Shown one piece after another: positions 24,412 to 32,685 of a stretch of DNA of 64,000 nucleotides (position 1 is the first letter of the stretch; each line of letters begins with the position of its first letter). Below the pieces are notes generated by a model. It ran no database searches. It saw only the letters and a program-made list of their open reading frames with translations, and was not told where the DNA came from. The stretch spans positions 1 through 64,000 of the forward strand of contig CAPEBR010000018.1 of the NCBI GenBank assembly GCA_948602995.1, written 5' to 3'. Source of the DNA: an uncultured Dorea sp. Its GTDB lineage: Bacteria > Bacillota > Clostridia > Lachnospirales > Lachnospiraceae. Position numbers and translations under genes: made by a program.

Positions 24412-25749
24412 ATGAACACAGAATTATTAGAAGCGTTAACGATATTGGAGAAGGAGAAGGATATCAGTAAGGAGACACTGCTGGATGCGATTGAGAATTC
24501 ACTGCTGAATGCCTGCAAGAACCATTTTGGAAAGGCAGATAATGTGCGGGTAATCATGGACAGACAGACATGTGATTACCGGCTGTATGCAGAGAAGACA
24601 GTTGTGGAAGACGTGCTGGATCCCATTGAGGAGCTCAGTTTGGAGGAAGCCAGAAGCATGGATGGGAAATACGACCTGGGCGATATTGTCCAGATTCCCA
24701 TTGAGTCCAAGTCCTTTGGCCGTATCGCCACGCAGAATGCAAAGAACCTGATTCTGCAGAAGATCCGGGAAGAGGAAAGGAAGGTTGTATTTGACCAGTA
24801 TTTCGAAAAGGAGAAGGACATTGTTACCGGAATTGTACAGCGCTATGTGGGAAGAAATGTGAGCATTAATCTTGGAAAAGCGGATGCCATGCTGACGGAG
24901 AATGAGCAGGTCAGAGGCGAGGTCTTTAAGCCTACAGAGCGTATTAAATTGTATATTGTAGAAGTAAAGAATACAACGAAGGGACCGAAGATTCTTGTGT
25001 CCCGTACTCATCCGGAGCTTGTGAAGCGTCTGTTTGAGTCAGAGGTAACCGAGGTCAGAGACGGTGTGGTTGAGATTAAAAGCATCGCAAGAGAAGCGGG
25101 AAGCAGAACGAAGATTGCAGTATGGTCCAATGACCCGGATGTGGATCCCGTAGGTGCATGTGTGGGTATGAACGGCGCGAGAGTGAATGCCATCGTAAGT
25201 GAGCTAAGAGGTGAGAAGATTGATATTATTAACTGGAGCGATAACCCGGCGATCCTGATTGAGAATGCCCTGAGCCCGGCAAAGGTTATTTCTGTTATGG
25301 CGGATCCAGACGAGAAGGTGGCGAGCGTCATCGTACCGGATTACCAGCTTTCTCTTGCAATCGGTAAGGAAGGTCAGAATGCAAGGCTTGCGGCAAGGCT
25401 TACCGGATATAAGATTGATATTAAGAGCGAGACACAGGCTATTGAGTCAGGTGAGCTTCCGGAAAATTATATGGAGCTTAGCGAGGGCGTGTACGAGCAG
25501 GAGATGTATGAGGAAGGCTACGAAGAGGGCTACAGCGAGGAGGATTATGGCGAAGAGGGCTATGGTGAAGCAGACTATGGCGAAGAAGGAAGTGGTGAAG
25601 CAGACTATGGCGAAGATGGCAATGGTGAGGCGGACTATGGCGAAGATGGCAGTGGCGAAGCGGACTATGGCGGAGAGAGCGAGGCGTATGCCGGTGAAAC
25701 AGAGGAGCTTAAGTTCGATGAGATTGAGTTTGTGGAAGTGGAGGAGTAG
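24412..25749 (+). CDS. nusA: Transcription termination/antitermination factor NusA
   Basis: Binds RNA polymerase and nascent RNA to control pausing, termination and antitermination. The protein has 445 residues. The N-terminal polymerase-binding domain (1-130), an S1 domain (about 133-200) and two KH domains (about 230-345, with GACVGMNGARVNAIVSEL and LAIGKEGQNARLAARLTG) are present. The last 90 residues are unusual: an acidic Gly/Glu/Asp/Tyr tail with four tandem 10-residue units of the form GSGEADYGED. The rest is ordinary. It lies between rimP and ylxR as in most Firmicutes. Confidence 0.95.
   Translation: MNTELLEALTILEKEKDISKETLLDAIENSLLNACKNHFGKADNVRVIMDRQTCDYRLYAEKTVVEDVLDPIEELSLEEARSMDGKYDLGDIVQIPIESKSFGRIATQNAKNLILQKIREEERKVVFDQYFEKEKDIVTGIVQRYVGRNVSINLGKADAMLTENEQVRGEVFKPTERIKLYIVEVKNTTKGPKILVSRTHPELVKRLFESEVTEVRDGVVEIKSIAREAGSRTKIAVWSNDPDVDPVGACVGMNGARVNAIVSELRGEKIDIINWSDNPAILIENALSPAKVISVMADPDEKVASVIVPDYQLSLAIGKEGQNARLAARLTGYKIDIKSETQAIESGELPENYMELSEGVYEQEMYEEGYEEGYSEEDYGEEGYGEADYGEEGSGEADYGEDGNGEADYGEDGSGEADYGGESEAYAGETEELKFDEIEFVEVEE
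25558..25677 (+). repeat. Four tandem 30-bp repeats inside nusA
   Basis: Four consecutive 30-bp units encode GYGEADYGEE, GSGEADYGED, GNGEADYGED and GSGEADYGGE. Units differ at a few mostly synonymous positions (GCA/GCG, GAA/GAG). Confidence 0.9.
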
Positions 25750-25757
25750 ATGATTCG

Positions 25758-26027
25758 TTGAGTGGGAAAAGAAAGATGCCTGTGCGCCAGTGTGTGGGCT
25801 GCCAGGAGATGAAGAATAAAAAAGAGATGATACGCATCATCCGTACAAATGAACAAGAATTCCTTCTTGATACTACGGGAAAGAAGAATGGCCGCGGCGC
25901 CTACCTCTGTCCGGATCCGGAATGCTTTGAAAAGGCTGTTAAAAACAAAGGCCTGGAGCGTTCATTCAGGCAGACAATTCCGAAGGAAGTATATGAGATG
26001 CTGAAAAAGGAGATGGAGAAGCTTTGA
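25758..26027 (+). CDS. ylxR: YlxR (RnpM, DUF448) RNA-binding protein
   Basis: A small basic protein (89 residues) now linked to RNase P modulation in Firmicutes. The conserved signature VRQCVGCQEMKNKKEMIRI is at residues 9-27, and GRGAYLCPDPECFEKAV is near residue 47. The start is TTG at 25758; an internal ATG six codons later is possible. It overlaps ylxQ by 4 bases (TTGA), which indicates translational coupling. Confidence 0.9.
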   Translation: MSGKRKMPVRQCVGCQEMKNKKEMIRIIRTNEQEFLLDTTGKKNGRGAYLCPDPECFEKAVKNKGLERSFRQTIPKEVYEMLKKEMEKL

Positions 26028-26350
26028 AACAGGATAAGGTGGCAGGTCTGATCGGTCTGGCTACGAAGGCAGGCAAGACTGCAGACGGAGAATTCTGTAC
26101 AGAAAGAGAAGTAAAGTCAGGAAAGGCTGCACTCGTGATTGTTGCAGGAGATGCGTCGGATAACACAAAGAAAAAATTTCAGAACATGTGTGACTTTTAT
26201 AAAGTGCCAATCTATTTTTATAAGGATAAAGATACCTTGGGGCATGCAATGGGAAAAGAATTCCGTGCATCGCTGGCCATACTTGACCAGGGGTTTGCAG
26301 GGAGCATTAAGAAGTATATGGAAGATGCCAGACAGTCTGGCAGAGAGTAA
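26024..26350 (+). CDS. ylxQ: L7Ae-family ribosomal protein YlxQ
   Basis: A 108-residue L7Ae/L30e-fold protein expected to bind kink-turn RNA. The motif KVAGLIGLATKAGKTADGE at residues 5-23 and LVIVAGDASDNTKKKF near residue 37 are typical. The start codon TTG overlaps the ylxR stop. It lies between ylxR and infB as in Bacillus. Confidence 0.9.
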   Translation: MKQDKVAGLIGLATKAGKTADGEFCTEREVKSGKAALVIVAGDASDNTKKKFQNMCDFYKVPIYFYKDKDTLGHAMGKEFRASLAILDQGFAGSIKKYMEDARQSGRE

Positions 26351-26377
26351 TACAATTGCATAGAGGAGGTAGTGTAT

Positions 26378-29300
26378 ATGTCAAAAATTAAAGTTTATGA
26401 ATTAGCAAAAGAGCTGGATAAGCCAAGTAAGGAGCTGGTGGAGTTTCTTACAGGAAAGAATATAGAGGTAAAGAGCCATATGAGCGCAATAGAGGAAGCG
26501 GATGCAGATCTGGTGAGAAAGGCTTTCGGGAAAAAGGAAAAGGCAGAAGGAGAGATGAAGCCTGAGGCTCCCAGGAAAAAGAACATTGTTCAGGTATTCC
26601 GTCCGCAGAATACCCAGAGCGGTGCAAGGCAGGGGAGACGGCCGGGAGGGAAACCAGCCCAGCAGATGGGAAGACCGATGCAGGTGAATAATGGCCGCCC
26701 GTCCAGGACATCAGCAGCCGGGACAAAGCCTGTGGGAGCCAGAATGCAGCCAGAGAAGCCGCAGCCGGTAAAACCGCAGCAAGAGAGACCCCAGGCAGCA
26801 AAGCCACAGCCGGAGAAGCCTCAGGCAGTAAAGCCGCAGTCAGAGAAGTCCCAGGCAGTAAAGGCACAGCAGGAGAAGGCGAAGACGGAGCCAGGCATGC
26901 AGGCAGCTAAGGGACAGCCCAGGCCGCAGCCGGAGAAGCCTCAGACAGCAGAGAAGCAGTCTGCGGAGAGACATCCTGAAAGGGCTGCAAAGACACCGGT
27001 TCAGGAAGAAAGAGCACAGGAAGCGGGTACTGACAGAACAGCAGCAAGACAGCAGAATGAGAGATCCCAGTCTGAGAGACCAACAGAGAGACAGTCCAGG
27101 GAGACCCAGAGACCTGCAAGACAGAATTCCCGTTCTGAGAGAGGCCAGGACCGTCCGCAGGGAGACAGGAGAGACGGGAACCAGGCAAGACGCTCTGACA
27201 GAAGAGACCGGGATCAGGATGGCCGCCGGGGAGACAGAAGAGACGGAGGCCGCCCATTTGGAGAGAGAAGAGACAGAAGGGACGGAGACCGTCCATTTGG
27301 AGAGAGAAGAGACAGAAGAGACGCAGACCGCCCGTTTGGAGAGAGAAGAGACAGAAGAGACGGAGACCGCCCGCAGGGAGAAAGAGGGGAGAGAAGGGAC
27401 GGAGGCCGTCCATTTGGAGAGAGAAGAGACAGAAGAGACGGAGACCGCCCGCAGGGAGACAGAAGAGACGGAGGCCAGGGAGGCTTCAGGGACAGATTCC
27501 GCGGTGATAACAGAGGCCAGGGACGAAGCGGAAGACCAGGGGAAAGGACCGGAGACAGAACCGACAGGCGTCCTTCTATTCCATCACCGATTGTGGAAGG
27601 ACAGAAGCCCCAGCGCAGCAAAGGGAAAGGAAAGGACGATTACAAGAAAAAGGATTTCCGCCGGGATGAGGATAGAATGAGCAAGGGCAAGAAGGGAATG
27701 AACCAGACGAAGCAGCAGCTTCATAAGCCCCAGCCTAAGGAACAGAAGCAGGAGGAGAAGATTAAGTCTATCATTATTCCAAAGGTTCTTACGATTCAGG
27801 AGCTTGCGGATAAGATGAAGGTAGTGCCTTCTGTGATTGTGAAGAAGCTCTTTATGCAGGGTAAGATCGTAACGATTAATCAGGAGATTGACTATGAGAC
27901 AGCAGAGGAGATTGCGCTGGAGTTTGAAATCCTCTGTGAAAAAGAAGAGGTTGTGGATGTGATTGAGGAGCTTCTTAAGGAGGACGAAGAGGATGTCAGC
28001 AAGATGAAGAAGCGTCCGCCTGTAGTCTGTGTTATGGGTCATGTTGACCATGGTAAGACATCCCTTCTTGATGCAATCCGCAATACCAATGTGATCGGCA
28101 GAGAGGCCGGCGGTATTACACAGCATATCGGAGCATCGGTTGTAGAGGTAAATGGAGAGAGCATTACCTTCCTTGATACACCAGGGCATGAGGCATTTAC
28201 AGCCATGCGTATGAGAGGTGCAAGCTCCACGGATATTGCCATCCTTGTGGTAGCGGCAGACGATGGTGTTATGCCTCAGACCGTAGAGGCGATTAACCAC
28301 GCCAAGGCGGCAGGAATTGAGATTGTTGTTGCAGTCAATAAGATTGATAAGCCGAGTGCAAATGTAGAGAGAGTAAAGCAGGAGCTTACGGAGTACGAGC
28401 TGATTGCAGAAGACTGGGGCGGAAGTACCATCTTTGTTCCGGTATCTGCCAAGACGGGAGAGGGATTAGAGGAGCTTATGGAAATGATTCTTCTGACCGC
28501 TGAGGTTATGGAGCTTAAGGCAAATCCGAACCGCCGTGCGAGAGGACTTGTGCTGGAGGCAGAGCTTGATAAGGGAAGAGGCTCTGTGGCAACGGTCCTT
28601 GTACAGAAGGGAACGCTCCGTGTAGGCGATGCCATTGCGGCAGGCTCTGCCCATGGCAAGGTAAGGGCCATGATGGATGATAAGGGAAGACGTGTCAAAG
28701 AGGCAGGTCCGTCAACACCGGTTGAGATTCTTGGACTGAATGATGTGCCGAATGCCGGTGAGGTATTTGTGGCATGCGGAAATGACAAGGAGGCAAGAAA
28801 CTTTGCAGAGACCTTCATTGCCCAGAGCAAGGTGAAACTTCTTGAAGATACAAAATCCAAGCTGTCCCTGGATGATCTGTTTACACAGATTCAGGAGGGT
28901 AATCTGAAAGAGCTTGGCATAGTTGTAAAAGCAGATGTACAGGGCTCCGTAGAGGCAATTAAGCAGAGCCTCCTGAAGCTTTCCAATGATGAAGTTGTAA
29001 TCAAGATCATCCACGGCGGTGTGGGCGCGATTAATGAATCAGATGTCAGTCTTGCGTCAGCATCGAATGCGATCATTATCGGATTTAATGTCCGTCCGGA
29101 TGCATCGGCAAAAGAGACGGCAGAACGAGAGGGTGTAGATGTTCGTCTGTATCGTGTTATTTATAATGCGATTGAGGATGTGGAGGCAGCCATGAAGGGT
29201 ATGCTTGATCCGGTATTTGAGGAGAAGGTACTCGGTCATGCCGAAGTGCGCCAGACCTTTAAGGCGTCAGGCGTTGGTACGATTGCAGGCTCCTATGTTC

Positions 29301-29512
29301 AGGACGGTGTCTTTGAAAGAGACTGCTCTGTGCGTCTGACAAGAGATGGTATTGTAATCTTTGAGGGACCGCTTGCTTCTCTGAGACGATTCAAGGATGA
29401 TGTGAAGGAAGTAAGGGCAGGATATGAATGCGGATTTGTATTTGCGAACTTTAATGATATCAAGGAGGGTGACCTGGTAGAATCCTACAAGATGGTTGAG
29501 GTTCCGAGATAA
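26378..29512 (+). CDS. infB: Translation initiation factor IF-2
   Basis: GTPase that brings initiator tRNA to the ribosome. The protein has 1044 residues, longer than B. subtilis IF-2 because of a very long N-terminal linker. IF2_N (1-55) is followed by a disordered linker to about residue 460: first Gln/Pro/Lys-rich, then Arg/Asp/Gly-rich with 13-residue repeats of RRDGDRPFGE type. A second IF2_N-like segment lies at about 465-515. The G domain has GHVDHGKTSLLDAI (about 553), DTPGHEAF and NKIDK; domains II-IV follow. ATG at 26378 is 8 bases after AGGAGG. Confidence 0.97.
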   Translation: MSKIKVYELAKELDKPSKELVEFLTGKNIEVKSHMSAIEEADADLVRKAFGKKEKAEGEMKPEAPRKKNIVQVFRPQNTQSGARQGRRPGGKPAQQMGRPMQVNNGRPSRTSAAGTKPVGARMQPEKPQPVKPQQERPQAAKPQPEKPQAVKPQSEKSQAVKAQQEKAKTEPGMQAAKGQPRPQPEKPQTAEKQSAERHPERAAKTPVQEERAQEAGTDRTAARQQNERSQSERPTERQSRETQRPARQNSRSERGQDRPQGDRRDGNQARRSDRRDRDQDGRRGDRRDGGRPFGERRDRRDGDRPFGERRDRRDADRPFGERRDRRDGDRPQGERGERRDGGRPFGERRDRRDGDRPQGDRRDGGQGGFRDRFRGDNRGQGRSGRPGERTGDRTDRRPSIPSPIVEGQKPQRSKGKGKDDYKKKDFRRDEDRMSKGKKGMNQTKQQLHKPQPKEQKQEEKIKSIIIPKVLTIQELADKMKVVPSVIVKKLFMQGKIVTINQEIDYETAEEIALEFEILCEKEEVVDVIEELLKEDEEDVSKMKKRPPVVCVMGHVDHGKTSLLDAIRNTNVIGREAGGITQHIGASVVEVNGESITFLDTPGHEAFTAMRMRGASSTDIAILVVAADDGVMPQTVEAINHAKAAGIEIVVAVNKIDKPSANVERVKQELTEYELIAEDWGGSTIFVPVSAKTGEGLEELMEMILLTAEVMELKANPNRRARGLVLEAELDKGRGSVATVLVQKGTLRVGDAIAAGSAHGKVRAMMDDKGRRVKEAGPSTPVEILGLNDVPNAGEVFVACGNDKEARNFAETFIAQSKVKLLEDTKSKLSLDDLFTQIQEGNLKELGIVVKADVQGSVEAIKQSLLKLSNDEVVIKIIHGGVGAINESDVSLASASNAIIIGFNVRPDASAKETAEREGVDVRLYRVIYNAIEDVEAAMKGMLDPVFEEKVLGHAEVRQTFKASGVGTIAGSYVQDGVFERDCSVRLTRDGIVIFEGPLASLRRFKDDVKEVRAGYECGFVFANFNDIKEGDLVESYKMVEVPR
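27235..27480 (+). repeat. 39-bp tandem repeats in the infB linker
   Basis: About six degenerate units of 39 bp encode RRD-GGRPFGERRD-type 13-mers. Variants alternate RPFGE and RPQGE or RPQGD. The reverse strand carries a long open frame here only because of the repeat. Confidence 0.85.
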
Positions 29513-29528
29513 TTGAAAGGATAGAAAA

Positions 29529-29909
29529 GTGAGAAAAAGAAGTATAAAGAATACCAGGGTCAATACGGAGGTGCAGCGGGAGCTTAGTAACATCCTGAGA
29601 GGTGGAATTAAGGACCCGCGGGTTGCACCGTGGACTTCGGTGGTGGCGGCTGAGGTTGCGCCGGATCTTAAGACATGTAAGGTATATGTCAGTGTTCTGG
29701 GGGATAAGAAAGCACAGGAGGATACGCTTGCGGGCCTTGAGAGCGCTGTTGGCTATATCCGCCGGGAGCTTGCCAGAACGCTGAATATGCGGAACACGCC
29801 GGAGATCAGATTTGTATTAGACCAGTCAATTGAATATGGTGTAAATATGTCAAGAAAGATTGATGAAGTGACAAAGACTTTGAAAGCAGAGGGTGAAGAG
29901 AATGCTTAA
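29529..29909 (+). CDS. rbfA: Ribosome-binding factor A
   Basis: Small KH-fold protein needed for 16S rRNA 5'-end maturation and cold growth; 126 residues. Conserved segments are NTRVNTEVQRELSNIL, DPRVAPWTSVVAAEVAPDL and RTPEIRF-like (RNTPEIRFVLD). The start is GTG at 29529 after AAAGGA. It overlaps nrnA by 8 bases. Confidence 0.95.
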   Translation: MRKRSIKNTRVNTEVQRELSNILRGGIKDPRVAPWTSVVAAEVAPDLKTCKVYVSVLGDKKAQEDTLAGLESAVGYIRRELARTLNMRNTPEIRFVLDQSIEYGVNMSRKIDEVTKTLKAEGEENA

Positions 29910-30855
29910 TAGAATGCTTACACAGGCGGGAACGATTGCAATCGGAGGACATGTAAAACCGGATGGAGACTGTATCGGTTCCAGCATGGGATTATATCAG
30001 TATATCAGGGACAATTATAAAGAAAAACAGGTGCATGTATATCTGGAGGAGACTCTGGCAGCTTATGAGTGCCTGGAGGGGATAGGAGAGATACGGCACG
30101 AGATCACAGGAGAGGAACATTATGATTTGTTTATCAGCCTGGACTGTGCGGATAAGTCAAGGCTCGGCTTTTCTCTGCCGCTTTTTGAGAGCGCGGATCA
30201 TACACTATGTATTGACCACCATGTCAGCAACGGGGGTTATGCTGAAGAGAATTATGTGGTTCCGGATTCCAGCTCCACATCAGAGCTTGTTTATGAGCTG
30301 GCAGATAAGGAAAAACTTGGGAAGGCCGCGTCAGAGGCGCTGTATGTCGGAATTGTGCATGACACAGGGGCCTTCCAGTATTCTGCTGCAAAACCTTCTA
30401 CCTTCCGGATGGCGGCAGAGCTGTTGGAGAAAGGGATTGACGGACCGCGTCTGATTGCGGACACGTACTATGTAAAGACGTTTACACAGAATCAGATTCT
30501 GGGAAGGGCGCTTATGGAGAGTATACTATTCCTGAATGGAAGATGTATTGTCTCTTACTTTAAGAAGGACACCATGGAGTTTTACGGTGTTACCCCCAAG
30601 GAAATGGATGGAATTGTCAGTCATCTGCGCAACACAAAGGGGGTAAAGGTGGCAGTCCTCATGTATGAGTTAGAGCCAGGGGTATATAAAGTGAGCCTCC
30701 GCTCGGATGACTCAGTGGATGTCAGCACAATTGCCTGCCAGTACGGCGGAGGCGGGCATAAGAAGGCTGCAGGCGTTACGATGCAGGGAAGCTTCTACAA
30801 TATTATTAACCGCCTGTCAGCGCAGATTGATAAACAGCTGAGGGATGATGAATGA
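29902..30855 (+). CDS. nrnA: DHH/DHHA1 phosphoesterase (NrnA: nano-RNase and pAp phosphatase)
   Basis: Degrades very short RNA oligonucleotides and 3'-phosphoadenosine 5'-phosphate. The protein has 317 residues. The DHH domain shows GGHVKPDGDCIGSSMG, FISLDCADKSRLG, CIDHHVSN and DSSSTSELVYEL, which hold the metal ligands. The DHHA1 domain ends with YGGGGHKKAAG. ATG at 29902 is 8 bases after AGAGGG; GTG at 29893 is the alternative. It overlaps both rbfA and truB (ATGA), so it is translationally coupled. Confidence 0.93.
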   Translation: MLNRMLTQAGTIAIGGHVKPDGDCIGSSMGLYQYIRDNYKEKQVHVYLEETLAAYECLEGIGEIRHEITGEEHYDLFISLDCADKSRLGFSLPLFESADHTLCIDHHVSNGGYAEENYVVPDSSSTSELVYELADKEKLGKAASEALYVGIVHDTGAFQYSAAKPSTFRMAAELLEKGIDGPRLIADTYYVKTFTQNQILGRALMESILFLNGRCIVSYFKKDTMEFYGVTPKEMDGIVSHLRNTKGVKVAVLMYELEPGVYKVSLRSDDSVDVSTIACQYGGGGHKKAAGVTMQGSFYNIINRLSAQIDKQLRDDE

Positions 30856-31766
30856 TACATGGGATCTTAAATGTATATAAGGAAAAAGGCTATACCTCCC
30901 ATGATGTTGTGGCAAAGCTTCGGGGAATCGCCGGTCAGAAGAAGATCGGGCATACCGGGACACTGGATCCGGAGGCAGTGGGTGTTCTGCCGGTCTGTCT
31001 TGGCAGGGCGACAAAGCTTTGCGGTATGCTGACGGACAAGGATAAATGCTATGAAACCGTCCTTCTTCTCGGTATAGAGACAGATACGCAGGATACGACA
31101 GGGAAAATCCTTAAGGAAGAAGACATCTCCGGGCTTGAAGAAGCAGAGGTGACGCGTGTGGTCAGAAGCTTCACAGGAGAGTATGAGCAGATTCCGCCTA
31201 TGTATTCTGCCCTGAAAGTGAACGGCAGGAAGCTGTATGAACTTGCAAGGGAAGGCAGGACAGTGGAGCGTGCGGCAAGAAGAGTTACGGTCTATGGGAT
31301 TGAGATTCTGGAGATCCATTTGCCCCGGGTGCGGATGCGTGTGCACTGCTCGAAGGGAACCTACATCCGGACTCTGTGCCATGACATGGGAAAGAGGCTT
31401 GGATGCTGTGGGTGTATGGAGGAGCTTATCCGTACCAGGGTAAGCGGATTCAGGATTGAGGACAGCTTAAGCATTTCCCGGCTGGAGGAGATGGGGAGGA
31501 ACGGGACACTCTCTGAAGCCGTTCTTCCGATTGACCAGATGTTTCCGGATTATCAGAAGCTTACAGTACGAAAGAGTTGGGAAAAGGCCGCCCTGAATGG
31601 AAACAGAATCCCTGCTGAGGGTATCTGTGAAAGACTGATACCAAAAGATGGGGAGCGGATCCGGCTGTATGACCACACAGGCGCACTGATCGGAATATAC
31701 AGATATGAGGCAGAACAGAGAGAATACGGGCTGATTAAGATGTTTTATGTCAGGGAGAGGGATTAG
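30852..31766 (+). CDS. truB: tRNA pseudouridine(55) synthase
   Basis: Makes pseudouridine 55 in the T-loop of tRNAs. The protein has 304 residues. The catalytic Asp is in GHTGTLDPEAVGVLPVCLG near residue 41. Other TruB motifs are YEQIPPMYSALKVNGRKLYE and CSKGTYIRTLCHD; a short PUA-like region ends the protein. It overlaps nrnA by 4 bases and is 3 bases before ribF. Confidence 0.96.
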   Translation: MIHGILNVYKEKGYTSHDVVAKLRGIAGQKKIGHTGTLDPEAVGVLPVCLGRATKLCGMLTDKDKCYETVLLLGIETDTQDTTGKILKEEDISGLEEAEVTRVVRSFTGEYEQIPPMYSALKVNGRKLYELAREGRTVERAARRVTVYGIEILEIHLPRVRMRVHCSKGTYIRTLCHDMGKRLGCCGCMEELIRTRVSGFRIEDSLSISRLEEMGRNGTLSEAVLPIDQMFPDYQKLTVRKSWEKAALNGNRIPAEGICERLIPKDGERIRLYDHTGALIGIYRYEAEQREYGLIKMFYVRERD

Positions 31767-31769
31767 GAG

Positions 31770-32672
31770 ATGCAATATATCGAAGGTCTGAAGCAGTACA
31801 AAAACAGCAAAGGGGCGGCGGTGACGTTCGGGAAATTCGACGGGCTTCATCTGGGACACCGGATGCTGACAGACGCTGTGAAGGAGCTAAGTGAAAAAGA
31901 GGATGTCAGCAGCGTGGTATGTGCATTTGACATGCATCAGAGTAATATGCTGATGACAAAGGAAGAACGAAAGCTGCACCTGGAAAAGGATGTGGATTAT
32001 CTGGTGGACTGGGCATTTACAGAAGAGCTTAAGAGGCTTCCGGCAGAGGAGTTTATCAGGGATATTATCGCTGGCGTGCTTCATGCGGAATATGTTGTGG
32101 TCGGTACGGATTTTCAGTTTGGCTATGGGAAATGCGGAGATATCCATATGCTGAAGGCTTATGCACGGGAGTACGGCTATGAACTGATTGTCATCAACAA
32201 GAAAAGATACCAGGACCGGATTATCAGCAGTACCTATATCAAGGAAAGGCTGAAAGAAGGGGCAGTATCTGACGCAAACAGAATGCTGGGATACCGGTTC
32301 GGCGTTACAGGCGTGGTAGAGCATGGAAAGCAGCTTGGCCGGACACTGGGCTTCCCTACTCTGAATATCCTGTGGCCCCAGGGGAAGCTTGTGCCTCCTA
32401 AGGGAGTGTACCTGTGCCGTGTTTATGTGGACGGGCAGGGGTATAACGGGATTGCCAATATTGGTATTAAGCCTACGGTGTCAGATGAGGATACTGTACG
32501 GATTGAAAGCTTTCTGTTTGGCTATGACGGGGATGCCTATGGGAAAGAGGCTGTGACAGAGCTGATGGAATATGTAAGGCCGGAACAGAGATTCCGGGAT
32601 AAGGCAGAGCTGAAGGAATGTGTAGACCGCGATATTGCCTGCGGCAAAAGATACTTTGGGATAGAAGAGTAA
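31770..32672 (+). CDS. ribF: Bifunctional riboflavin kinase / FMN adenylyltransferase
   Basis: Converts riboflavin to FMN and then FAD. The protein has 300 residues. The N-terminal nucleotidyltransferase has TFGKFDGLHLGHRML near residue 18 and FQFGYGKCGD near residue 112. The C-terminal flavokinase has GRTLGFPTLNI and PPKGVYLCRVYVDG. It closes the conserved rimP-to-ribF part of the operon; here a Na/Pi cotransporter rather than rpsO follows. Confidence 0.95.
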   Translation: MQYIEGLKQYKNSKGAAVTFGKFDGLHLGHRMLTDAVKELSEKEDVSSVVCAFDMHQSNMLMTKEERKLHLEKDVDYLVDWAFTEELKRLPAEEFIRDIIAGVLHAEYVVVGTDFQFGYGKCGDIHMLKAYAREYGYELIVINKKRYQDRIISSTYIKERLKEGAVSDANRMLGYRFGVTGVVEHGKQLGRTLGFPTLNILWPQGKLVPPKGVYLCRVYVDGQGYNGIANIGIKPTVSDEDTVRIESFLFGYDGDAYGKEAVTELMEYVRPEQRFRDKAELKECVDRDIACGKRYFGIEE

Positions 32673-32685
32673 AAGGAGAGTACAG

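Noticed and set aside
27214..27621. Long minus-strand open frame opposite the infB linker
   Set aside because: It is a by-product of the 39-bp repeats, with repetitive Ser/Leu/Pro composition and no start signals.
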